DNA of 64,000 bases from Phycisphaerae bacterium (GTDB lineage: Bacteria > Planctomycetota > Phycisphaerae > Phycisphaerales > UBA1924), in the NCBI GenBank assembly GCA_030432905.1, contig JAUILU010000001.1, forward strand, positions 1,178,001 through 1,242,000, in the 5' to 3' direction. A program made the position numbers and the translations under genes. The notes under the pieces were generated by a model. That model did no database searches. It was not told the origin of the DNA and saw nothing but the letters and a program-made list of their open reading frames with translations. Below are positions 25,677-34,392 of this stretch, in pieces. The first letter of the stretch is position 1. The number at the start of each line of letters is the position of its first letter.

Positions 25677-26543
25677 TTAGCCGTCGCCCTCTGCGGGCTG
25701 CTCGGTCTCGGCGTCGTCTTCACCCGCCTCGCCCGCGGACTCGTCGGTGTCCGCGTCAGGATCTGGCCCGATGGTCCCGGGAGCTGGAAGCTCGACCTCG
25801 ACCTCGTCAAACTCGGGCTCCGGCTCTTCTGGCAGCGCATCGCGTGAAACGAGCGTCACAGGCACGACCATCTCGTCAACCGTGTCGAGCCTGTTGTCGG
25901 CCATCTGAATCCAGAGCGAGAAGCCCGCGGTCTCGGCGGTCACCTTCGCGTCTTCATACGCGCGACGGGCGGCATCGGCATCGCCCCGGCTCTCGGCAAC
26001 CGCCGCCAGTCCGAACTGCGCCGACAGACGATGGATCGCCCAGCCCTCGCCGCCCTCCTGCGAGGTCGCGACCGCCTGGTACAAAGCCTCGGCCTTGTCG
26101 AGCATCTCCGCCTTTTCTTCGTCGCTCAGCAGATCCTCTGCCGAGTACGTCCCGGTCACGTTGTTGTCTTCGTCGAGCGCCAGTTCAGAACCAGGCGCCA
26201 CGCCCTTGACCGCGGCTTCGAGGTACACGTCCGCCTCACGGAGCGAGGTCATCGGAACAACGCCCGCGACGTTGCCGTGCTGGGCGCGGATCGCCCTGAG
26301 CGTGTTGGGTGAGGGGTTGCTGACGGTGTAGTCAACCGAGCCCGCGATCTCGTCGAACGCCTCGTTGACTTTACCGTTGGCACGCTTCTGTAGCTGACCC
26401 CAGCCCCAGTACGCGAGCACGATCGCCGCGATGATGAACAGCGCCGGCGTGCTCCACTTGGAGAGCATGTCGATGAATTCTTGGTTGACCCGGCTCTCGT
26501 CCAGGCCCGCACCCTCGCGAATCTCACTCTTGCGATCGTCCAT
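25677..26543 (-). CDS. One-TM protein with TPR-like periplasmic domain and acidic tail
   Basis: 288 residues from the ATG at 26543, which has GGAG at a 9-base spacing (the ATG at 26549 lies too close to it). One TM helix at about residues 32-52 (ALFIIAAIVLAYWGWGQL) anchors a helical domain whose segments (AEALYQAVATSQEGG, LAAVAESRGDADAARRAYED) resemble TPR units. The last 60 or so residues are Glu/Asp/Pro-rich. The layout is like YfgM/tetratricopeptide-like ancillary proteins of the BAM/Sec region, but sequence similarity is too weak for a firm name. Confidence 0.6.
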   Translation of the reverse strand: MDDRKSEIREGAGLDESRVNQEFIDMLSKWSTPALFIIAAIVLAYWGWGQLQKRANGKVNEAFDEIAGSVDYTVSNPSPNTLRAIRAQHGNVAGVVPMTSLREADVYLEAAVKGVAPGSELALDEDNNVTGTYSAEDLLSDEEKAEMLDKAEALYQAVATSQEGGEGWAIHRLSAQFGLAAVAESRGDADAARRAYEDAKVTAETAGFSLWIQMADNRLDTVDEMVVPVTLVSRDALPEEPEPEFDEVEVELPAPGTIGPDPDADTDESAGEAGEDDAETEQPAEGDG

Positions 26544-26611
26544 CTGCATCTACTCCAAGACCCGCAGGCACCGCCCGCTGGAAAGCGATACTAGTGCCCA
26601 AACCCCGCCTC

Positions 26612-27577
26612 TTATGCCTCGTCAGCCCAGAAGTTCCAAGGCTCGCCAGCCTCAAGATCACCCGGAGGCAGGATTTCGTCCCGCACCCTCATCGCGAACT
26701 CGGATACGCCCGATCCACCCAGGACATAGACCGCGAAGCTGGATTCCCAGCCCGGCTCCCCGAGATCGGACCGCAGCGCCACGACCAGATCGGGTTCCCT
26801 GCCGACGAGCGGACGCGGGTCGGGCGATGACTTATCACCCACCGCGATCACGAAATCCGCCGCCTCGATCAGCTCACGAGCCAGCGCGATGGCCTCCGAC
26901 TCAGGCCCCTGCGTCTCCCGCAAGCCGGGCGTGTCGGCCCAGCGGACCACCAAGCCCCCGAGGTCGATCAGCGCCCCAACATGGTCCCGCGTCGTCCCGG
27001 GCTCGTCCGCCGCAAGCGAGAGCTCCCGACCAGCCAGCGCGTTGAGCAGCGTGCTCTTGCCGACGTTCGGAGGCCCCGCGACCACGACCAGCGGCGGCCG
27101 AAGCAACGCCATCAGCCGGCGGTCCCGTTCGGTCAATTCGGAATCAGCATCCCGATCACCATTGCCCCACGCGTTGTGCTGAGCCAGAAGCAGATCCACC
27201 GCGAGCGGGCTGGACGCGACGCCCAGCGCCGACAATGCCCGTGCCTCTATCTCGCTTCTCGCTTCGGGAAAAACGGTCATCGCCGGCACGTCTTGAATAA
27301 GCTCGATGCCGAGCGACGTGAGTTGTTGAAGCAGCGCATCAACAACCGCGACCCCGCCGTGCGGCGTCAGCTGCGCCAAACAATCAGACCATCGCACCGC
27401 GACCCCGCGATCGACACCCGCAAGATCCGCGAACGCGACCTGCCCCACCGCGATCGATCTGCCGCACACACGCCGGAGCGCGTCAGAAAGCTGTTCTTCA
27501 GATTCGGCTACAAGATCGATCACCGCAAGAGCCGCGGCTCGACCAGCCGGTGTCGAAAGCCGGGCGCTGACACTCAT
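26612..27577 (-). CDS. Compact MnmE/TrmE-like GTPase lacking the C-terminal CxGK motif
   Basis: 321 residues against about 450 for MnmE. The N-terminus (STPAGRAAALAVIDL, GVDRGVAVRWSDCLAQLTPH) looks like a worn-down MnmE tetrahydrofolate-binding domain. The G domain has Walker A GPPNVGKSTLLNAL, G2 DEPGTTRDH and G3 ADTPGLRE. The G4 NKxD motif is replaced by ALRSDLG, and the protein ends in NFWADEA with no C-terminal Cys-x-Gly-Lys, which MnmE needs for tRNA modification. MnmG, the usual partner, is encoded intact at 45123-47114. The start overlaps the coaX stop (ATGA). Confidence 0.75.
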   Translation of the reverse strand: MSVSARLSTPAGRAAALAVIDLVAESEEQLSDALRRVCGRSIAVGQVAFADLAGVDRGVAVRWSDCLAQLTPHGGVAVVDALLQQLTSLGIELIQDVPAMTVFPEARSEIEARALSALGVASSPLAVDLLLAQHNAWGNGDRDADSELTERDRRLMALLRPPLVVVAGPPNVGKSTLLNALAGRELSLAADEPGTTRDHVGALIDLGGLVVRWADTPGLRETQGPESEAIALARELIEAADFVIAVGDKSSPDPRPLVGREPDLVVALRSDLGEPGWESSFAVYVLGGSGVSEFAMRVRDEILPPGDLEAGEPWNFWADEA

Positions 27578-28410
27578 GCGTCGCCGTCACCCTCGTCGTC
27601 CTGCGATCCGAGCAGCCGCGACCGAGCAGCCCCGATCCCGATGAGCTGCAAATCCGGGACAATGCTCTCGACCAGCTCGTCTTCTTCGAAAAGGAGGCGG
27701 GCGTCGCCGCCGGTCGCGATCACCTGCGGGTACGCCTCGTAGAAGTCGGCGTAGCGCTCCGCGAGATACCGCACCGCTCCCCGCGCCGAGGCCTGCACAC
27801 CGAGCAGCATCGCGTGGTCGGTCGTTTTCCCGAACGGTTCGAGCGGGCTCGGCATGTCCGAGAGGCTCAGCTTGGGCAGCGCCGGTGCTTTGGCCGGGAG
27901 CGCATCGAGCATCATCTGCCCGCCCGGCAGGATCGCCCCGCCGTGGAACACGCCCTGACCATCGACAAAGTCGCAGGTGAGCGCAGTCCCCGCATCGACG
28001 ACCACGCAGGCCTGACGGACAACAGCGAACGCGCCGAGCGCCACAAGGAACCGGTCCAGCCCCGTCGTTACAGGCTCGGGCAGCGTGTGCGCGATCGGCA
28101 CGGGCATCTTCGATCCGAACTGCTCGACTTGCAGACCGGTCGTGTGACGGATCGCATCAACGATCGCCGGGCTCGCGGCCGTGTTGACCGAGGCAAGCAG
28201 GACCACCTCCGGGTCGGCATCGAGCAGGTCCTCGGCCGCCTTGGCGATCTGCTCGGGCTGGTCGCTCGGGATCGAGCTTGCCCGCGTCACCGCGAGGTTC
28301 TCGACGAGGCCGACCGAGGTGTTGGTGTTGTTGACCGCGACGGCGATCACCTTGCCGGGTGCGCCGAACTCGTTTGTCTGCTCAGGCTGGCCCTTGGTTG
28401 AATCTTCCAA
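27574..28410 (-). CDS. coaX: Type III pantothenate kinase CoaX
   Basis: First step of coenzyme A synthesis. The ASKHA-fold phosphate-binding motif is VNNTNTSVGLVE (family usual DxGNTNT; the first Asp is Asn here). TTGLDRFLVALGA is the TGxDR pantothenate-binding motif and VVDAGTALTCDFVD the second acidic motif. Start choice is uncertain: TTG at 28410 has GGAG at an 8-base spacing, a GTG at 28350 would begin right at the first motif, and the open frame reaches 28476. Coupled by ATGA overlap to the MnmE-like GTPase. Confidence 0.9.
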   Translation of the reverse strand: MEDSTKGQPEQTNEFGAPGKVIAVAVNNTNTSVGLVENLAVTRASSIPSDQPEQIAKAAEDLLDADPEVVLLASVNTAASPAIVDAIRHTTGLQVEQFGSKMPVPIAHTLPEPVTTGLDRFLVALGAFAVVRQACVVVDAGTALTCDFVDGQGVFHGGAILPGGQMMLDALPAKAPALPKLSLSDMPSPLEPFGKTTDHAMLLGVQASARGAVRYLAERYADFYEAYPQVIATGGDARLLFEEDELVESIVPDLQLIGIGAARSRLLGSQDDEGDGDA

Positions 28411-28498
28411 ACCGGTTTCTCCACAATCTGGCCCGATTGTTGCGATCGGGGACGATACCCTACGCCGAAGCGCCAAGGCCGGCGATCGGGAGGATCAT

Positions 28499-29503
28499 GT
28501 GACCCCAGAGCGATGCGAAGCAGACCCAACGATCGAACGCGTCGCCGTCGATGAGATGGTGTTCCCGCTGGGGGTCTACCCGATCGAGCCGATGGAACCC
28601 AAGCAGGGCTACACGCTCGAATTCGAATCCGCCGACGGGGACGACGATTCCGGCGACTGGGAAGAATGGCCCGACCGCTACGTCTACGACATCGTCATCT
28701 CCGCCGAGAGGCTCCCGGGGCTTGTTCAGAGCCTCCTGGCCCTCATGCCCCAGAGGCTCTACCCGATTCTGGACGTGCTGGGCCGGGACGCGTTCCGCGA
28801 GATCGATCCATATATCAGCTATGAGAGGATCGGGCTCGACCACATGCTCGACGGGCTGATCCGCTTCCGGGACTTCTTCTTCGAGGACGGCCTGATCGGG
28901 TTCGGAGCCATGAGCGACAACCCGTTTTTGTATATTTTTGTGGATGAGCACAAAATTGTTACCGTCCGCGCAGAGCCCCAAATCAAGGATCGGGTCGAGA
29001 GCGTGCTCCGGGCGTTCGAGCTGAAAGAACGCGAGGACCCGGCCGGCGCCGACGCGGTGGCCCACGAACACCGGGCTGTTCTGCGGGTGTCCGAGGACCG
29101 CCCTGATCTGTTGGGTGTGGATGAAATCGTGGAGAGGCTCCGCGACGATTGGCGGCTTCTGCTCAACGTAGACCCCGAACAAAACAATGACGACCGTGGC
29201 AGGCCGCTGGGCGTAACTCCTTGGCGTTGCTTGGTTCGGACACCCGGAAAGTCGGGTATGGGGCGGTACGCTGAGGTTCTGGTGACCGCCAGCTGTCTGC
29301 GTGAGGCCGAGGATCTGGCGGTGGATTCGATCCTGGCGGATATGGACGTGGAGCAGTTCGAGGAGCCGCTGGTCGTGGCCGCAGATCGGCTCGGGCCGAA
29401 GGAGTTCACCCGGGAGCTCGGAGGCGAACCGACAGGCGATCTGTCCGAGTTTGGCCAGTCCAAGATTTGGGCGAGAAGGTGGCTGACAGATGAAACAGGG
29501 TGA
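28499..29503 (+). CDS. Unrecognised protein, 334 residues
   Basis: GTG start at 28499 with GGGAGG five bases before it; an ATG at 28554 (MVFPLGVYPIEPMEP) is the alternative. No signal peptide or TM helix. The N-terminal half is acidic (ESADGDDDSGDWEEWPDRY) and is followed by an alpha/beta region with LLALMPQRLYPILDVLGRD, FFFEDGLIGFG and PFLYIFVDEHKIVTVRAEP. I recognise no family. A 553-residue antisense frame covers it, but that frame also crosses the secretin start and lacks any family resemblance. Divergent from coaX. Confidence 0.65.
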   Translation: MTPERCEADPTIERVAVDEMVFPLGVYPIEPMEPKQGYTLEFESADGDDDSGDWEEWPDRYVYDIVISAERLPGLVQSLLALMPQRLYPILDVLGRDAFREIDPYISYERIGLDHMLDGLIRFRDFFFEDGLIGFGAMSDNPFLYIFVDEHKIVTVRAEPQIKDRVESVLRAFELKEREDPAGADAVAHEHRAVLRVSEDRPDLLGVDEIVERLRDDWRLLLNVDPEQNNDDRGRPLGVTPWRCLVRTPGKSGMGRYAEVLVTASCLREAEDLAVDSILADMDVEQFEEPLVVAADRLGPKEFTRELGGEPTGDLSEFGQSKIWARRWLTDETG

Positions 29504-29762
29504 CCCCGGCGTTTGCGTCGGAGGGTTTGGGGGTGTATCTTCCTGTCGGCGAGGCACGCAATGAGGCAACACCTCGCCGTGGGCGACGGGTCGCAGACGA
29601 CCCAGGGCAGCCACGACGACGCGTAGGACTGGCCCGGCGCAAGGGAGTAGCCGGTGCATGGTCCAGCAAACAACGCGTCCCCCCCGGGGCTCCATAACGT
29701 GAAAGTTGTGCAGTGATGTGCCGATTCCGCGCGGATTCGGCATGAGCGATCTGGAGATCACG
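29504..29762 (+). other. Structured leader upstream of the secretin gene
   Basis: 259 bp without a convincing gene. Three dyads are visible: GGCGAGG (29549 region) with CCTCGCC about 17 bases later; GGGTCG-CAGA-CGACCC around 29587-29602; and GCCGATTCCGC directly followed by GCGGATTCGGC (29720-29741, one mismatch), 21 bases before the start codon. They suggest a folded 5' leader. A GTG-started frame at 29500-29697 exists but is Arg/Pro-rich and unsupported. Confidence 0.4.
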
Positions 29763-32700
29763 ATGACCATCTGGAAGTACGGTTCGTCTCGTTTGTTTGG
29801 ACGCTCGGCAGCGGCGCTGGCCGCAACCGCCGGGCTCTGCGTGGGCATGGCCCAGGCCGAGATGTTTGTTGAACCCGAGACAGCCCCGACTGCTTCCGAA
29901 GCAGTCTCCGACTTCGAGCAGGCAAAGTCGCTGCTCAACCGAGGCCGAATCATCGAGGCCCAGAAACTCCTCAGCCGACACATCGGCTCCGAGTCGCTGA
30001 CCGCGGCGACCGCGGAAGAGCTCGACGACTTGCTCGGCATGCTCGACCGCAGGCTCCGCAGCGCCGACCCGATTGAGCTGAGCCTCCAGAAAGCAGAGCT
30101 CGCGCTCACCGAGGGTGACATCGCCCTGATGAAGCGTCACCTCCAGCCCGTGACCCGCGGCACCGAGGCGACTAGCCAGCAACGCGAGATCGCAAGCGGC
30201 ATCCTCGCCGAGGGCCAAACAGTCACCGACGCGGTCAGCACACTCGCTGACGATTTCATCGCGCAGGCTCACACCGACTACGTCGAGGGGCGTTTCTCCC
30301 GCGCCAAGAGCACGCTCGCGGTTCTGACCCGCGCTGGAGTCGAGCTGACCGATGAGGCCGACGCGATCCGCACCGGCATCTTCAACCTTGAACTCGACCG
30401 CGGCCGCCCGTTCACGCTCGTCGAAGCTGCTGGCCTGTTCGAGCCGGGTGTTCTGACCCGCATCGCCGACAACGAGCAGTCCGAGGAGACCAGTGAAGCC
30501 GGCCTGCTTCTTGACCTGTTCGCCAACGCGAGCTTCGTCGAGGACGATCAGCCGGGCGTGATCCGCCGCGACGACGACGTCCCGCCGCTGGATGCCCCGA
30601 TCGAGCTGACCGACGACGAAAGCCAGCCCGAGGGTGACGGCGGTGAAGATCAGCCCCTGCCCGACGACATCATCGAACGCACACTTCGCGCCAACGCCCA
30701 GCAGAAGCTCGCACAGGCGAACCAAGCGATGTCCGAGTCGCGCTTTGCTTCCGCGATCGAGCTCTACAACGAGCTTCTTGCGACAAGCCGGGCTTACTTC
30801 ACGGCTGAGCAGATCCAGCAGATGGAGCGCAACCGGACCGATGCCCAGTTCTCCATGAACCAGCCGGGCGACGGTGACCTGATCGATGTCACCATCGACG
30901 AGAACGAGGCCGCCCGCACCGAGCTCCGCCGTGAGTTTGAGAACCTGCTCAACCAATCCCAGCAGCGTCTGCGTTCAGCTGACATCTCGGGTGCCCGCGA
31001 GCGTGTTTCGTCGGCAAGGCTCGTGCTTAACGCCGGCCGGACCCTGCTCAGCGAGTCTGAGTACGAAGACCGCCTCTCGAAGATCGACGAGCAGCTCACG
31101 AGCATCGAGCAGCAAGCCATCGAGCTCCAGCGCATCGAAGCCCAGCGCCGCGAGGAAGAGATCCGCAGGAGAGCGCTCGACAACGAAACACAGGCTATGA
31201 CCCAGCGCGCCGACAAGATCAACGAGCAACTCGACCGCGTCCGCGCATTGATGACCGAGCAAAAGTACGAGGAATGCCTGCAGGTTCTCGACCAGACACT
31301 GTTCCTGGATCCGAACAACCCAGCTGCTCTGCTGATGAAGGACATCATCCGCGACATCGTGATCAGTCAGGGCTACTACCGCAACCGTAAAGAGCAGAAG
31401 TGGCAGTTCTCGCGGATCGTCAACGACAACGCCGAGGCGGCGCTGCCCGTCGCGGACATCGTGACCTACCCGGATGACTGGCCCCGCATCAGCCTCAACC
31501 GCGGCGAGCCCGTTTCCGCCTCGGAAACCCCTGAGAACCGCCGGGTGCTCGCTTCGCTTGAGTCGCAGCGCCAGGACATCAACTTCGACAACTCGCTCGG
31601 CGACGTGGTCAACTTCCTCCAGGCCGTCAGCAGCGAGAACTTCGACGTTGACTGGGCGAGCCTCGAGCTGATCTCGATCGACGAGCAGACGCCTGTTCAG
31701 CTGAACCTCCGCAACGTGCCGTTCGACACCGTGCTCGACCGGATCATCGATAAGATCTCCGACCCGCTATCGCCGGCCGGCTGGGCTGTGCGTGACGGCA
31801 TCGTGCAGATCGCGTCCGACGAAGCACTCCGCCGGAACACCGCGCTTGTTATCTACGACATCCGCGACCTGCTGATCGAGGTGCCCGACTACGAGGATGC
31901 GCCGAACATCGACCTCCAGAACGTGCTGCAGTCCAACCAGGGCGGCGGCGGCGGCCAGAGCCCCTTCGACGGCGACCAGCAGGACGACAACGAAGAACGT
32001 GACCGTCAGGACGCGATCGACGCCATCACCGACATCATCCGGAGCAACGTCGATTCCATCAACTGGGTCGAGAACGGCGGCGACACCGGCTCCATCCAGG
32101 AGTTCAACGGCTCGCTCATCATCCGCAACACACCCAAGAACCACCGCGCGATCACGGGCCTGCTCAAGCAGATCCGCTCGCAGCGTGCGATGCAGATCAA
32201 CGTTGAAACCCGGTTCCTCCTCGTGAATCAGGACTTCTTCGAAGAGATCGGCTTCGACCTCGATATCTACTTCGGCGACGACAACGACTCTGTCTCGTTC
32301 GCTCGCGCGACCGACCCGACTGTGACCGTCAGCGACTTCTTCGAGTTCAACCCGAACAACACCGCGCCCGACTCGGGCGTCGGTCTCCAGCGTTCGGTCA
32401 CCGGTGCCGGCTTCTCGACCGGCGGCGTTCAGGGTGCCACGACCCAGGGCACTGTCCCGGACAACGGTCTCTCGCCAATCGGTGCGGCACAGAACTCGCT
32501 CGGCCTGACCGAAACCCTCGGTGCCAACGCCGGCGCGTTCGCCAACAGCATCCTCAGCTCGGCTCCGGCGCTCGGCGTCGCGGGCCAGTTCCTCGACGAC
32601 ATCCAGGTGGACTTCCTCGTCAAGGCAACCCAGGCCGACCAGCGTTCGGTTCAGTTGACCGCCCCACGCCTGACGTTCACCAACGGCCAGATCGCCAACA

Positions 32701-33251
32701 TCATCGTGGCGACCCAGACCGCGTTCGTCAGCCAGCTGACCCCGGTTGTTGCGACCTCGGCTGTCGGTTTCACGCCGACGATCAGCGTCGTCAGCGAAGG
32801 CGTGACAATGGAAGTCGAGGGCACGGTCAGCTCCGACCGCCGATACGTCACCATGAACCTGCAGACCGGTGTGAGCCGAATCAATGGCTTCGCCGAGCAG
32901 GCGGTCACCGCGGTCGCCGGCGGCCAGCTCGTCAGCTCTGAGGACGTCCAGTCCTTCATCCAGCTGCCGACCACCACCGTGACCCGGATCCAGACCACCG
33001 TCACCGTGCCCGACCAGGGCACCGTGCTGCTCGGCGGCCAGCGTCTGGTCACCGAGTTCGAGATCGAGACCGGCGTCCCCGTCGTGTCGAAGATCCCGAT
33101 CCTCAACCGCTTCTTCACCAACCGGATCGAATCGAAGGAAGAGCAGACCCTGCTTGTGCTCGTCAAGCCGACGATCCTGATCCAGTCGGAGCAGGAAGAG
33201 AAGAACTTCCCGGGCCTGAGCGACACGCTCGTCAACAGCCTGGGCGGCTGA
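29763..33251 (+). CDS. Large type II/III secretion secretin (GspD/PilQ superfamily) with helical N-terminal half
   Basis: 1162 residues, start ATG at 29763 with GGAG six bases upstream, opening into a signal peptide (SAAALAATAGLCVGMAQA). Residues up to about 620 are mostly helical, with TPR-like and coiled-coil stretches (repeated Glu/Gln/Arg-rich heptads near 400-500). Secretin-type short domains follow (DINFDNSLGDVVNFLQ; VPFDTVLDRIIDK). The C-terminal secretin pore is clear: QINVETRFLLVNQDFFEEIG, VPDQGTVLLGGQRLV and VSKIPILNRFFTNR. It forms an outer-membrane channel. A Gly/Gln-rich insertion (QGGGGGQSPF) and a long Asn/Gly-rich loop lie between. The FHA-ATPase at 18403 is a possible partner. 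Confidence 0.92.
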   Translation: MTIWKYGSSRLFGRSAAALAATAGLCVGMAQAEMFVEPETAPTASEAVSDFEQAKSLLNRGRIIEAQKLLSRHIGSESLTAATAEELDDLLGMLDRRLRSADPIELSLQKAELALTEGDIALMKRHLQPVTRGTEATSQQREIASGILAEGQTVTDAVSTLADDFIAQAHTDYVEGRFSRAKSTLAVLTRAGVELTDEADAIRTGIFNLELDRGRPFTLVEAAGLFEPGVLTRIADNEQSEETSEAGLLLDLFANASFVEDDQPGVIRRDDDVPPLDAPIELTDDESQPEGDGGEDQPLPDDIIERTLRANAQQKLAQANQAMSESRFASAIELYNELLATSRAYFTAEQIQQMERNRTDAQFSMNQPGDGDLIDVTIDENEAARTELRREFENLLNQSQQRLRSADISGARERVSSARLVLNAGRTLLSESEYEDRLSKIDEQLTSIEQQAIELQRIEAQRREEEIRRRALDNETQAMTQRADKINEQLDRVRALMTEQKYEECLQVLDQTLFLDPNNPAALLMKDIIRDIVISQGYYRNRKEQKWQFSRIVNDNAEAALPVADIVTYPDDWPRISLNRGEPVSASETPENRRVLASLESQRQDINFDNSLGDVVNFLQAVSSENFDVDWASLELISIDEQTPVQLNLRNVPFDTVLDRIIDKISDPLSPAGWAVRDGIVQIASDEALRRNTALVIYDIRDLLIEVPDYEDAPNIDLQNVLQSNQGGGGGQSPFDGDQQDDNEERDRQDAIDAITDIIRSNVDSINWVENGGDTGSIQEFNGSLIIRNTPKNHRAITGLLKQIRSQRAMQINVETRFLLVNQDFFEEIGFDLDIYFGDDNDSVSFARATDPTVTVSDFFEFNPNNTAPDSGVGLQRSVTGAGFSTGGVQGATTQGTVPDNGLSPIGAAQNSLGLTETLGANAGAFANSILSSAPALGVAGQFLDDIQVDFLVKATQADQRSVQLTAPRLTFTNGQIANIIVATQTAFVSQLTPVVATSAVGFTPTISVVSEGVTMEVEGTVSSDRRYVTMNLQTGVSRINGFAEQAVTAVAGGQLVSSEDVQSFIQLPTTTVTRIQTTVTVPDQGTVLLGGQRLVTEFEIETGVPVVSKIPILNRFFTNRIESKEEQTLLVLVKPTILIQSEQEEKNFPGLSDTLVNSLGG

Positions 33252-33268
33252 TCAAGCTCTGAACATTC

Positions 33269-33306
33269 ACGGTCCGCCGGTTTCATCGCCGGCGGACCGT
33301 TTTTTT
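33269..33306 (+). terminator. Intrinsic terminator after the secretin gene
   Basis: A perfect 12-bp stem (ACGGTCCGCCGG at 33269-33280 with its complement at 33289-33300), an 8-base loop and a run of seven T. The strongest terminator on the plus strand of this window. Confidence 0.9.
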
Positions 33307-33405
33307 ATACTCTGTGCTAGCGGGTCCATCGGGACTATGCTCATCAGTGCCGGGGCGGGGGCCGGGGTGGCCGGGCCGTGCACTACCGGAGAAGGAGAAG
33401 CCGCG

Positions 33406-33765
33406 ATGGCGAGTGAAGACTCACGCCTTCGGGTCACAGTCGAAGACGGCGTGACACGCGTCGATTTCATCGATCGGAACATCCTCGACGAGGCCAACAT
33501 CAAGGCCATCGGCGAAGACCTTGCCAAGATCATCGAATCGACCGATGAGCCGAAGCTTGTGATTAGCTTTGCCAACGTCGATCACCTTTCGTCGGCGGCG
33601 CTTGGTCAGTTGATCTCGGTCAACAGCAAGATCCGCGAGCACTCGGGCCAGCTTCGACTCTCGGACATCTCGCCTCAGATTTACGAGGTGTTCGCGATCA
33701 CGAAACTGAACAAGCTCTTTGAGATCCACGAGACCTCGGCCGACGCCGTTGGAAGTTTCAGCTAA
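33406..33765 (+). CDS. STAS-domain anti-sigma factor antagonist
   Basis: 119 residues from the ATG at 33406, with GGAGAAGGAGAAG upstream; the frame is open to 33337 but that part is Gly/Ala-rich. STAS fold: VTVEDGVTRVDFIDRNILDE, then VISFANVDHLSSAALGQLI, where the two serines after His-Leu occupy the phosphorylation position of SpoIIAA/RsbV. It should bind and be phosphorylated by a HATPase_c kinase, very probably the next gene. Target sigma factor unknown. Confidence 0.88.
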   Translation: MASEDSRLRVTVEDGVTRVDFIDRNILDEANIKAIGEDLAKIIESTDEPKLVISFANVDHLSSAALGQLISVNSKIREHSGQLRLSDISPQIYEVFAITKLNKLFEIHETSADAVGSFS

Positions 33766-33828
33766 GGACACGACCGCATGCCGGACTGATCAGCGCCGTG
33801 CGCTGTTCTATTGGGAGGCCACACACAC

Positions 33829-34272
33829 GTGCCGGACCCGCAAGCACAACACGCATCACCCGAGGGACGCGTCGAGGTCACAAACGACCGCGACGCGATC
33901 ACCGCTCTCGGTGAGCAGGTGCTGGCGGCAGCCGAGCGTGCGGGCTACTCCGAGGCCTCACGGTTCGCCGTCAGGCTCGCGCTCGAGGAGGCGGTCGTCA
34001 ACGCCTTCCGACACGGCCACAAATCTCTGCCAAAGAGCGAGACCGTGGGCGTCGAGTTCGAGGTCGACGAGCAGTCGATCAGGCTCGTCGTGACGGACAA
34101 GGGGCCCGGCTTTAAGCCCGAGGACGTCCCGGACCCGACCGCCGAGGAAAACCTGACGAAGACCAGCGGCCGGGGCCTGTTGCTCATGCGGGCCTATATG
34201 AGCGATGTCTCGCACAACCAAGCGGGCAACCAGATCCGAATGACGTACAACAAGCCCGATTCCGAGTGCTGA
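33829..34272 (+). CDS. Anti-sigma factor serine kinase (RsbW/HATPase_c_2 type)
   Basis: 147 residues with GTG start at 33829, GGGAGG ten bases upstream; a TTG at 33811 would overlap that ribosome site. GHKL ATPase motifs: N box FAVRLALEEAVVNAFRHGHK, G1 box VVTDKGPGFKPEDV and G2 box SGRGLLLMRAYM. The protein is a stand-alone kinase domain as in RsbW/SpoIIAB. With the STAS protein 63 bases upstream it forms a partner-switch pair. The RpoD-like sigma factor at 41264 is the only sigma gene in the window, but no link to it is shown. Confidence 0.88.
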   Translation: MPDPQAQHASPEGRVEVTNDRDAITALGEQVLAAAERAGYSEASRFAVRLALEEAVVNAFRHGHKSLPKSETVGVEFEVDEQSIRLVVTDKGPGFKPEDVPDPTAEENLTKTSGRGLLLMRAYMSDVSHNQAGNQIRMTYNKPDSEC

Positions 34273-34311
34273 ATGCCCGGCCAAAGGCCTACGTTTCTGT
34301 TGATCTGGGTA

Positions 34312-34341
34312 CTATCTGTTCCATAAGATAGAACAGTTCTA
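34312..34341. promoter_or_regulatory. Overlapping inverted repeats upstream of iscS, candidate operator
   Basis: Three nested dyads lie 52-81 bp before the iscS start: CTATCT-8-AGATAG (34312-34331), CTGTTC-9-GAACAG (34316-34336) and the 13-bp perfect palindrome TAGAAC-A-GTTCTA (34329-34341). The stretch is AT-rich. It does not match the E. coli IscR type 1 or 2 site as I know it. A regulator site for the isc operon is inferred from symmetry and position. Confidence 0.5.
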
Positions 34342-34392
34342 AATAAGTAGATCCTCGGGTTGAGATGACCCGTTTGACGGAGCCGAAGCACG

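Noticed and set aside
29500..29697. Possible 65-residue ORF in the secretin leader
   Set aside because: Pro/Arg-rich, overlaps the previous gene's stop, and the DNA is better explained by hairpins.
28460..30121. 553-residue minus-strand frame
   Set aside because: Crosses the secretin start and the leader hairpins, contains no recognisable domain, and lies opposite two better-supported plus-strand genes.
34316..34341. LexA-type site before iscS
   Set aside because: GAAC and GTTC elements are present but the spacing (1 or 9 bases) does not fit GAAC-N4-GTTC, GTTC-N7-GTTC or CTGT-N8-ACAG.
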